Assembly (NCBI GenBank): GCA_965243415.1
Contig: OZ251549.1
Location: 1,178,001-1,242,000 of the forward strand
From: G965204755 sp965243415
GTDB lineage: Bacteria; Acidobacteriota; Vicinamibacteria; Marinacidobacterales; Marinacidobacteraceae
DNA: 64,000 nucleotides
Reading direction: 5' to 3'
The notes beneath the pieces were generated by a model. That model ran no database searches. It was given only the letters and a program-made list of their open reading frames with translations, and was not told the origin of the DNA. Numbering within the stretch: position 1 is the stretch's first letter; the number at the start of each line of letters is the position of its first letter. The position numbers and the translations under genes were made by a program. Below are positions 44,814-52,415 of this stretch, in pieces.

Positions 44814-45842
44814 TCAGGGCAGTTCGCCGTTCAACTGCATATAGACCCGGGCGATGGCGCGGGCTCGTTGGCTGTCGCGGAGGGACCAGGTCTCCAGGTC
44901 GCCGAAGTCGGCCTGCGCTTCGGCTTCTTCGAGCGTGAGGCCCAGTTCGTGGAGGCGGGTGGCCTCGGCGATGACCGTTTCGAGGGCGGCGACGGCGACG
45001 CCGAGTTCCTCGCGCAGGATCTCCGGGGAGTCCACGAAGCCGTGGCCGGGCAGGTTCACGCGGGCGTCGAGGGCCTGGGCGCGGCGGAGCATCGCCACCC
45101 ATTCGACGGGATAGGCCGACCGCATCGCCGGGAAGACCCGGTGGAGGTAGGCCTCGGTCAGGAAGAGGACGCTCTCCTCGGGGAGGTGCACCACCAGGTC
45201 GCCGCCGGTGTGGGCGCGGCCGAGGAACATGATCTCGATCCGGCGGCCGCCGAGGGTCAGGTCCAGCCGGTCGCCCACGACGGTCGTCGGCGCCGGGATC
45301 TCCGGGAGGCGTTCCCGCAGCGCCTCCATCGCCGGGACCGAGTTCTCGTGGATGAGGAAGTCCACCCCTTCGGGGAAGGCGGCGTTCCCGGCGGTGTGGT
45401 CGCCGTGGTCGGAAGCGATGACGACCCGGGTGATCGGCCGGTCGGTGATCTCGGCGATGGTGGCCACCAGGCGCGCGGTCTCCTCGTAACTGCCCTGGCC
45501 GTCGGCGACGAGCACGCCTTCGTCGGTGACCACGAACATGCTGACCGTGGTGAAGAGTTCCTCCCCGGCGGCGCGCAGTTGTTCGTAGGAATAGACGCCC
45601 GGGGCGACTTCCTGCGTCCGGGGGAAATCCGCCTCGGTGAGGCCGCGGGCGAAGGGGTCGGCGGTGCGCACCGGGACTTCCGGCGCCGGCTCCGTGACCG
45701 GTTCCGGTTCGGGCGCGGCGCAGCCGGCGGCGAGGGCGGCGCAGACGACCAGCGCTCCGATGGTCGGGGTCGAGGTCGGGCGAGCGGGCCTTCCCGGGAC
45801 GAACAGCGAGGTCGGCCGGGTGGCGGCGGGAGGGGTCTGCAT
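44814..45842 (-). CDS. Metallo-beta-lactamase-fold lipoprotein
   Basis: A 342-residue protein with lipobox ALAAGCAA (cysteine about residue 41). The fold motif appears as VIASDHGDHTAGNAAF: H-x-D-H is kept but the first histidine of HxHxDH is serine. FLGRAHTGGDLVVHLP and NLPGHGFVD supply later histidines. It is probably a periplasmic or surface hydrolase; a missing zinc ligand makes the activity uncertain. ATG 45842 starts the signal peptide. Divergent from the S9 peptidase. Confidence 0.8.
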   Translation of the reverse strand: MQTPPAATRPTSLFVPGRPARPTSTPTIGALVVCAALAAGCAAPEPEPVTEPAPEVPVRTADPFARGLTEADFPRTQEVAPGVYSYEQLRAAGEELFTTVSMFVVTDEGVLVADGQGSYEETARLVATIAEITDRPITRVVIASDHGDHTAGNAAFPEGVDFLIHENSVPAMEALRERLPEIPAPTTVVGDRLDLTLGGRRIEIMFLGRAHTGGDLVVHLPEESVLFLTEAYLHRVFPAMRSAYPVEWVAMLRRAQALDARVNLPGHGFVDSPEILREELGVAVAALETVIAEATRLHELGLTLEEAEAQADFGDLETWSLRDSQRARAIARVYMQLNGELP

Positions 45843-46013
45843 CGAAGGGTCTCCTGGGACTCCGGTGGTTCTCCGGGGATGGGGGGCGGCGTCCGGCGCC
45901 GGGACGCGCCGGCAGTGTCCCCGACGGTTCCGACGGATCGTATTCGCGCCGCCGGGAGCGGGACGGGTACGATGGCCGGCCCGCCTCCGGACGAGGCGGC
46001 ACGGGAGAGACCG

Positions 46014-48572
46014 ATGACCCGACACCTTCTCACCAGACTGGCCGTGGCGGCTGTCGCCGGCGCCCTGCTCGCCAGTGGCCCGGCCCGCGCCCAGACCGGC
46101 TACGAGACGCCGCCCGAGGCGATCGTCCGCATCGCCGAAGCGCCCTCGACGCCGGCCATCTCGGTCGCCCCCGGCGCCGCCCACGCGGTGCTCATGCATC
46201 GGGACAGCCTGATCCCGCTCGCGGACCTGGCGCGGCCGGAGTTGCGGATCGCCGGGCTGCGGCTCGATCCGGCCACGAGCGCCGCCAGCCGCCGCCACAC
46301 CTGGAACGCCCTCACGCTGAAGCGCCTGCCGGACGGCGCCGAAGTGGCCCTGACCGGCCTGCCGAGTCCGCTGCGCGGGGACCACTTCGCCTGGTCGCCG
46401 GACGGTTCCCGGTTCGCCTTCACCCACACCCGGGACGACGGCGTCGAACTGTGGGTCGCGGACGCCGGCGGCGGCGCGGCGCGGCAGGTGCTCGACGGGG
46501 TGCGGGCGATGTTCCGCGGCGCTCCCTACCACTGGCTCCCGGACGGTTCCGGGTTCGTGGCGCGCGTGGCGGTGGAAGAGGGCGCGGTGCAGCGGGTCGC
46601 GGAGGGGGCGCGCAGCGTGTCCCGTTTCCTGCCGGGAATGGCCGGCCGGGTGGCGCGGACCGCCGACGACCGCCTGCGCGACCACTCGTCCGACCCGCTG
46701 CCGGTCTCGCCGGTGATCCAGGAGACCACCGGGCGCGTGGCCCCGGCGCGGACCTACCAGGACCTGCTGCGGAACCCGCGGGACGAGGAACTCTTCGTCG
46801 CCCACGGAACGGCGCGGGTGGTGACCACCGATCTCTCCGGGAATGCGACGGAGATCGCCGGACCGGGGATCGTCCGGGAGGCGGTTCCCTCGCCGGACGG
46901 GCGGTTCGTGCTGGTCACGACCATCCATCGGCCGTTCTCGTACCTGGTGCCGTATTCCCGCTTCCCGCAGCGCATCGAGGTGCGCGACCGCTCCGGCGCG
47001 GTGGTCCACGAAGTCGCCGACCTGCCGCTCATGGAGGAGATCCCCATCGGCCGGGACTCGGCCCCCACCGGCCCCCGCGCCGTGGGCTGGCGCGGCGACG
47101 CGGACGCGACGCTGGTCTGGACCGAGGCCCGTGACGGGGGCGACCCCCGCGCCGAGGCGTCGGTGCGCGACGAGATGCTGCAGTCGGCAGCGCCCTTCGA
47201 CGGCGAACCGGAGGTGGTGCTCCAGGTTCCGCTGCGGCTCGCGTACGCGGTCTTCGGCGCCGGGCGGGGCGTCGCCATCACCCGCTGGTGGCAGGATCGC
47301 TCCGAACAGATCTGGGCCCTCCCGCCGGCGCGAACCGGCGAACCGACCCTGGCGCACGACACCTCCTACGAGGATCGCTACGCCGCTCCGGGGATGCCGC
47401 TGACCACGCGGAACGAGCGCGGCGCCCGCGTGCTGCTGACCTCGGCCGACGGGACGAAGGCGTACCTGGTGGCGGAGGGCGCTTCCCCCGAAGGGAACCG
47501 GCCCTTCGTGGATGAGTGGAACCTGGAGACCGGCGAGACCCGGCGCCGGTTCCGGTCGTCCGCGGATTCGTTCGAAGTGCCGCTGGCGCTGCTCGACCCC
47601 GACGCCGGGCTGCTCCTGACCCGGAGCGAGACCCGCGAAACCGCGCCGAACTACTTCCTGCGGGACCTCTCGGAGGAGGGCGCCGGCGAAGCGCGGGCGA
47701 TCACCGACTTCGGGCATCCGTACCCCGACCTCGAAGGCGCAGGGCGCGAACTCATCCGCTACACCCGCAGCGACGGGGTGGAGTTGACCGCGCTGCTCCA
47801 TACCCCTCCGGGGTACGACGCCGGGCGCGACGGGCGGCTGCCGCTCCTGGTCTGGGCCTATCCCCGCGAGTACAAGAGCGCGGCGGCGGCGGCGCAGGTG
47901 CGCGACTCCCCGCAGCGGTTCAGTTTCGTCCGCTGGGGTTCGGCGCTCTACTGGCTGACCCAGGGTTACGCGGTGATGGAGAACGCCACGATGCCCATCA
48001 TCGGCGAGGGCGACGAAGAGCCGAACGACAGTTATGTGGAGCAGTTGGTGGCGAGCGCCCGGGCCGCGGTCGAAGAAGCCGTCCGCCGCGGCGTCGCCGA
48101 CCCGGAACGGACCGCCATCGCCGGCCATTCCTACGGGGCGTTCATGACGGCGAACCTGCTGTCCCACTCGGACATCTTCCGCGCCGGGATCGCCCGCAGC
48201 GGCGCCTTCAACCGGACGCTGACGCCCTTCGGCTTCCAGAGCGAGCAGCGCACCTTCTGGCAGGCGCCGGAGATCTACTTCCGGATGTCCCCGTTCATGC
48301 ATGCCGACCAGGTGAACGAACCGATCCTCCTGATCCACGGCGAAGTGGACAACAACTCCGGCACCTTCCCGCTGCAGAGCCGCCGCTACTACCACGCCCT
48401 GAAGGGCCACGGCGCGGTGGCGCGGCTGGTGATGCTGCCGTTCGAGAGCCACGGCTATGTGGCCCGGGAGTCGGTGATGCACACCCTCTGGGAACAGCAC
48501 CGCTGGCTGGAGCGCTATGTCAAGAACGCCGAGCCCCGGGGAGAGGTGACGGACTCCCCGCAGAGCCGGTAG
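46014..48572 (+). CDS. Secreted S9-family prolyl oligopeptidase-like peptidase
   Basis: An 852-residue protein with a signal peptide (ending near ARAQTG), an N-terminal WD-type propeller (AWSPDGSRFAFTH, PSPDGRFVLVTT) and a C-terminal alpha/beta hydrolase. The catalytic triad is readable as S706 in GHSYGAF, D779 in GEVDNNSG and H813 in FESHGY. It cleaves peptides in the periplasm. A TACGAT box at 45968-45973 could be the promoter. Confidence 0.9.
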   Translation: MTRHLLTRLAVAAVAGALLASGPARAQTGYETPPEAIVRIAEAPSTPAISVAPGAAHAVLMHRDSLIPLADLARPELRIAGLRLDPATSAASRRHTWNALTLKRLPDGAEVALTGLPSPLRGDHFAWSPDGSRFAFTHTRDDGVELWVADAGGGAARQVLDGVRAMFRGAPYHWLPDGSGFVARVAVEEGAVQRVAEGARSVSRFLPGMAGRVARTADDRLRDHSSDPLPVSPVIQETTGRVAPARTYQDLLRNPRDEELFVAHGTARVVTTDLSGNATEIAGPGIVREAVPSPDGRFVLVTTIHRPFSYLVPYSRFPQRIEVRDRSGAVVHEVADLPLMEEIPIGRDSAPTGPRAVGWRGDADATLVWTEARDGGDPRAEASVRDEMLQSAAPFDGEPEVVLQVPLRLAYAVFGAGRGVAITRWWQDRSEQIWALPPARTGEPTLAHDTSYEDRYAAPGMPLTTRNERGARVLLTSADGTKAYLVAEGASPEGNRPFVDEWNLETGETRRRFRSSADSFEVPLALLDPDAGLLLTRSETRETAPNYFLRDLSEEGAGEARAITDFGHPYPDLEGAGRELIRYTRSDGVELTALLHTPPGYDAGRDGRLPLLVWAYPREYKSAAAAAQVRDSPQRFSFVRWGSALYWLTQGYAVMENATMPIIGEGDEEPNDSYVEQLVASARAAVEEAVRRGVADPERTAIAGHSYGAFMTANLLSHSDIFRAGIARSGAFNRTLTPFGFQSEQRTFWQAPEIYFRMSPFMHADQVNEPILLIHGEVDNNSGTFPLQSRRYYHALKGHGAVARLVMLPFESHGYVARESVMHTLWEQHRWLERYVKNAEPRGEVTDSPQSR

Positions 48573-48612
48573 GCCCCGAGGACACACTGTTCCTGCCGAC
48601 GCCCTGATCCCG

Positions 48613-48618
48613 TAGAAT
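48613..48618 (+). promoter_or_regulatory. Promoter with -10 TAGAAT 8 bases before the 48627 start
   Basis: TAGAAT (five of six to consensus) with a weak -35 TTCCTG 17 bases upstream. The untranslated leader would be at most a few bases. Confidence 0.45.
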
Positions 48619-48626
48619 CCACCGCC

Positions 48627-49817
48627 ATGCCCCTCTTCGACACCTATGTCATGGTGGACTGGTCCGCCAGTCAGGCGGAGCCGCCGAAGAAACCGAAGAA
48701 GGACGCCATCTGGTGGGCAGTCAAGCGAGGCCGTGAACGCCCGGCATGGAGGGATGTCACCACCGAGAAAAGTCCATCGTCGGAGGCGCAGGCTGGTGGT
48801 GATTTGGACTCTCTTCTGAGTCGCATTGAGACTTGTGTTTTTTTTGAGCGTACGCGCGACGCTGCAATCAACCACATCAACCACTTCCTGCAAGCGGAGA
48901 CGAAAGCGAACAAGAGAGTTCTTGTTGGGTTCGATTTCGCGTTCGGGTATCCTGCTGGCTTCGCTGAAGCGGCCGACGTGGTCCCCGGCGACGAGAGTGC
49001 GAATGCTCGATATCTGTGGAAGTGGCTCTATCGGCGAATGTTGAATGCTGATAAAGAGGAGGACCGGTTCAAGGTGGCGGCTGAACTCAACGACTCTGTC
49101 GTCGGGCGGAAGAAGGGCGTCAAGAAGGGACCCCTCTGGGGCCGGCCCAGCGACCGCCATGACGATCCACTGCCTCCGAAGAACCCGTACTTCGATCCAG
49201 ATCGAAAGAAGCCACCGTCGAAGGTCGAAGAAGAGAAGATGGAGTGGCCGGAGGGAGACTTCAAGTTCAGAATCAAGCGTCGCACCGATGAAGTGGCGCT
49301 AGGTGCGAAGACCGTTTGGCAACTTTTTGGTAGGGGCGCGGTAGGTTCGCAGGTTCTTCTTGGAGTGCCGTATCTGCACGACCTTCAGGAACGTCTCTCG
49401 ACAGAAGATAAGAGATGTGTGATCTGGCCGTTGGACGGTATCGCGATCTCGTCCCGTCGCCCCCAAGTCGTGATCGTTGAGATCTATCCGTCTCTCATCG
49501 CGACCGGGGCAGGAAAGCAGATGCCAGACCGATATCAGGTCATCGAAAATGCGATCGCCTTTGATCTACTTGACGCACGAGGAGACCTGAAGTCGTTGTT
49601 CGACCTGAAATCGTTGCCAGACGATATCCGCCGGCAGATTTGCCAGCCAATCGGTGGCAACGAATACTGGGAGAAAATGTCCGAGAAGGAGCGTGACGAA
49701 CGGGTGAGGCGAGTCGTGCGGGAGGAAGGGTGGATTCTCGGTGCAGGTCGAGACGAGATGCTGCGGAGCGTAGCGAAGGAGGATTCTCCGTTGTACCGAC
49801 TCAGCTCGAAGCGGTAG
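48627..49817 (+). CDS. DUF429-like hypothetical protein of lower GC
   Basis: A 396-residue protein. MVDWSAS (about 8-14) and VGFDFAFGYPAGF (about 100-112) are strands of the RNase H-like fold seen in DUF429-type proteins; similar sequences are sometimes mislabelled as molybdopterin-biosynthesis proteins. The middle is lysine- and proline-rich. GC and codon use are clearly lower than in both neighbours and ACGT occurs at least twice, marking it as acquired. Function is unknown. Confidence 0.7.
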   Translation: MPLFDTYVMVDWSASQAEPPKKPKKDAIWWAVKRGRERPAWRDVTTEKSPSSEAQAGGDLDSLLSRIETCVFFERTRDAAINHINHFLQAETKANKRVLVGFDFAFGYPAGFAEAADVVPGDESANARYLWKWLYRRMLNADKEEDRFKVAAELNDSVVGRKKGVKKGPLWGRPSDRHDDPLPPKNPYFDPDRKKPPSKVEEEKMEWPEGDFKFRIKRRTDEVALGAKTVWQLFGRGAVGSQVLLGVPYLHDLQERLSTEDKRCVIWPLDGIAISSRRPQVVIVEIYPSLIATGAGKQMPDRYQVIENAIAFDLLDARGDLKSLFDLKSLPDDIRRQICQPIGGNEYWEKMSEKERDERVRRVVREEGWILGAGRDEMLRSVAKEDSPLYRLSSKR

Positions 49818-49833
49818 CGTGGGTGATCTCCTG

Positions 49834-50589
49834 ATGTCCTGGATTAAGCGAGTGGCAATCTTGTGGGCTTTGTCCATGGGTCCCTCCGGAGTCTCCCAGG
49901 CCCAATCCGGGCACAACCTGGAGCGGCCGGGGCACTGGCGCGTTCGCTACGACGGCGCGGCCACGGTGGAGGAGCGGCGGTTCGTGGTGATGCGGCCGGG
50001 GTGGCATCTGTTCGCCGGGGCGGGGGGGCTGTTCTGGGATCCGGGGTCGTTCGCTTCCGGCGGCTACTCGGTCAGCAGCACCATCTACCTGTTCCCGCAG
50101 GGGGACCCGGCGCAGTCCGGCTCCACCCGGCTCGACAGTCCCTACGGGCTGTTCCTGGCGGGGCGCGGCTTGGAGGGGGAGTCGGCAGGAGAGGGGGACG
50201 GGCATGGGCATGGGGAGGGAGAGTTGCATGGCCACCTGCACGGGGAGGGCGACGGGGAAGGCGGAGCGGCGTTCGTCTCGTTCGAGATCGACAACGCCGG
50301 CCGCTTCCGCATCGCGTCGCACTTCGGGGAGAGCACTCGGGAGGTGGCGGCGTGGACGGCGAGCGAGGCGGTGGTGAAGCTCGGCGAGGAGGCGGAGGGG
50401 CCGGTGGAGAATGTGCTCGCCGTGGATGTCCGGGCGGACGAATCGGTGTTCTATGTCAACGACACCCGGGTCGCCGCGATGCCTTCCGAGGGACTGCCGC
50501 TCGACGGCGTCATCGGGCTGCGCGCCGGGGCCGGCCTCAGCCTCCACCTCACCGAGATCGCCATCGGCCCGAACCGGCGGGGCGAGTAG
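49834..50589 (+). CDS. Secreted hypothetical protein with His/Gly-rich insert
   Basis: A 251-residue protein with a signal peptide (MSWIKRVAILWALSM..., cut near VSQAQS). Residues about 120-145 form a charged stretch of GHGHGEGELHGHLHGEGDGE type that could bind metal. The flanking parts (WHLFAGAGGLFWDPG, FEIDNAGRFRIASHFGE) look like a beta-rich fold. A GTG at 49819 could be the start instead. The function is not recognised. It precedes PhoD by about 107 bases. Confidence 0.7.
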   Translation: MSWIKRVAILWALSMGPSGVSQAQSGHNLERPGHWRVRYDGAATVEERRFVVMRPGWHLFAGAGGLFWDPGSFASGGYSVSSTIYLFPQGDPAQSGSTRLDSPYGLFLAGRGLEGESAGEGDGHGHGEGELHGHLHGEGDGEGGAAFVSFEIDNAGRFRIASHFGESTREVAAWTASEAVVKLGEEAEGPVENVLAVDVRADESVFYVNDTRVAAMPSEGLPLDGVIGLRAGAGLSLHLTEIAIGPNRRGE

Positions 50590-50683
50590 CGGAGTCGCCG
50601 GCGCAACACCCGCTGCCGGCGCGGAACGAAGCCGAATCGGTGTCCGTTGGCGGAGACTTCATGAACCGGAAACACGGAAGGCA

Positions 50684-50689
50684 TAGAGT
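50684..50689 (+). promoter_or_regulatory. -10-like TAGAGT box 7 bases before the phoD start
   Basis: TAGAGT ends 7 bases before ATG 50697, the same arrangement as at 30154, 39890 and 48627. Confidence 0.4.
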
Positions 50690-50696
50690 TCCCCCC

Positions 50697-52292
50697 ATGA
50701 CGATGCGGCGCCGACAGTTCCTCGATGCGGCCGCGCGGACCGGGCTCGTCCTGCCGTTCGCGCGCCCGTTCCCCCTGCTCGGTCAGGAGCGGACCTTCGC
50801 CCACGGGGTGGCCAGCGGGGATCCGGGGGCGGACCGGGTGCTCCTCTGGACGCGGGTCTCCGGGTTCGGCGGGGAGCGCGTGGAATGCTCCTGGGAGGTC
50901 GCCCGGGACCCGGGAATGCGGGAGGTCGTCGCCGAGGGAGTGGCCGGCACCGGGCCGGAACGGGACCACACGGTGAAGGCGGTCGCCGCCGGACTCCGGC
51001 CGGGGACTCCCTACTACTACCGCTTCGAGGCGGCCGGCGAACGCTCGCCGGTGGGGCGGACCCGCACGCTGCCGCGCGAACCAAAGCAGGTCCGACTCGC
51101 GTTCGCCTCCTGTTCCAATCTCCCGTTCGGCTACTTCCACGCCTACCGGCGGATCGCCGAGCGCAGCGACCTCGACGCGGTGCTGCACCTCGGCGACTAC
51201 CTCTACGAGTACACGAACCTCGCCTACGGCGACGGCAGCCGCTTCGGTCGCGAACCGCAGCCGAACAAGGAGATCACCACCCTCTCCGACTACCGCACGC
51301 GGCACGCCCAGTACAAGACCGACCCCGACCTGCAGGAAGTCCATCGCCAGCATCCCTTCCTCTGCATCTGGGACGACCACGAGATCACGAACAACGCCTA
51401 CACCGACGGCGCGCAGAACCACCAGGTCGAAGAGGAGGAAGGCGACTGGTTCGTCCGCCGGGAGGCCGCCGTCCGCGCCTACTTCGAGTGGATGCCCATC
51501 CGGGAGCCGGAGCCCTGGCCCAGCCAGCGCATCTACCGCAGTTTCCGCTTCGGTCGGCTGCTCGACCTCCTCATGCTCGACACCCGCCTCATCGGGCGCT
51601 CGCGGCAGGCGGAATGGGGCGATGTGGAGGCGATGGCGCACCCGTCGCGCACGCTGCTGGGGCCGGAACAGGAACGCTGGCTCTTCGGCCAACTCGCCGG
51701 GACGAAGGCGGCCGGCGTCCGCTGGCCGGTGCTCGGGCAACAGGTGATGATGGGCGCCATGCTCGACGACGCCGGCCGGCCGCAGAACCCGGACCAGTGG
51801 GACGGGTATCGCGCGAGCCGGAACCGGTTGTTCGACTTCCTGGAGCGGCAGCGCCTCGGGAACCTGGTCGTGCTCACCGGGGATGTGCACCAGTCCTGGG
51901 GAATGGACCTGCCGCGCGATCCACTCTCCGGGTACGACCCGGCGACCGGCGCCGGGTCCTACGGCGTGGACTTCGTCACGACGGCCATCTCCTCGCCGAG
52001 TTCGTTCCTGCGTCGCCTGAAGACCGAGGAAGCCGTCGCGCAGGCGGTCGCGGACCAGTTGGCCGCCAACCCGCACATGAAGTTCGGCGAGGGCTTCCAC
52101 CGGGGGTATTGCGTCCTCGATGTGCAGCGCGACCGGGTGCAGAACGACTGGTTCCTGGTGCCGACGGTCGAAGAACACACCGACGAACAGCACTGGGCCG
52201 CCGGGATCGCCGTCGCCGACGGCGCGCAGCACGGCGTCCGCGCCCCGGCAGCGGCTCCGCCCGCCGGAAACGCCCCCCCGCCCGCGCCGTAG
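50697..52292 (+). CDS. phoD: Alkaline phosphatase D (PhoD family), Tat-exported
   Basis: A 531-residue phosphodiesterase/phosphatase. The Tat signal MTMRRRQFLDAAARTG opens the protein. Metal-site motifs are ASCSN, LHLGDYLYEY, CIWDDHEITNN and LTGDVHQSWG. It releases phosphate from organic phosphate esters in the periplasm using Ca and Fe in studied relatives. ATG 50697 keeps the Tat motif at the very N terminus; ATG 50661 would add 12 residues. The C-terminal 20 residues are alanine/proline-rich. Confidence 0.9.
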   Translation: MTMRRRQFLDAAARTGLVLPFARPFPLLGQERTFAHGVASGDPGADRVLLWTRVSGFGGERVECSWEVARDPGMREVVAEGVAGTGPERDHTVKAVAAGLRPGTPYYYRFEAAGERSPVGRTRTLPREPKQVRLAFASCSNLPFGYFHAYRRIAERSDLDAVLHLGDYLYEYTNLAYGDGSRFGREPQPNKEITTLSDYRTRHAQYKTDPDLQEVHRQHPFLCIWDDHEITNNAYTDGAQNHQVEEEEGDWFVRREAAVRAYFEWMPIREPEPWPSQRIYRSFRFGRLLDLLMLDTRLIGRSRQAEWGDVEAMAHPSRTLLGPEQERWLFGQLAGTKAAGVRWPVLGQQVMMGAMLDDAGRPQNPDQWDGYRASRNRLFDFLERQRLGNLVVLTGDVHQSWGMDLPRDPLSGYDPATGAGSYGVDFVTTAISSPSSFLRRLKTEEAVAQAVADQLAANPHMKFGEGFHRGYCVLDVQRDRVQNDWFLVPTVEEHTDEQHWAAGIAVADGAQHGVRAPAAAPPAGNAPPPAP

Positions 52293-52415
52293 TCCACCGC
52301 CCGGTCTCCGGGTCAGCGACGCCAGGAGCGTCTCTTCGTGCGATCGGGGTCGAACCGAGAACCGAGGTCGGCCGGGTCGCCCGCGGAATCCGTGGTGGAG
52401 TGAGGAGAGCGCAGA

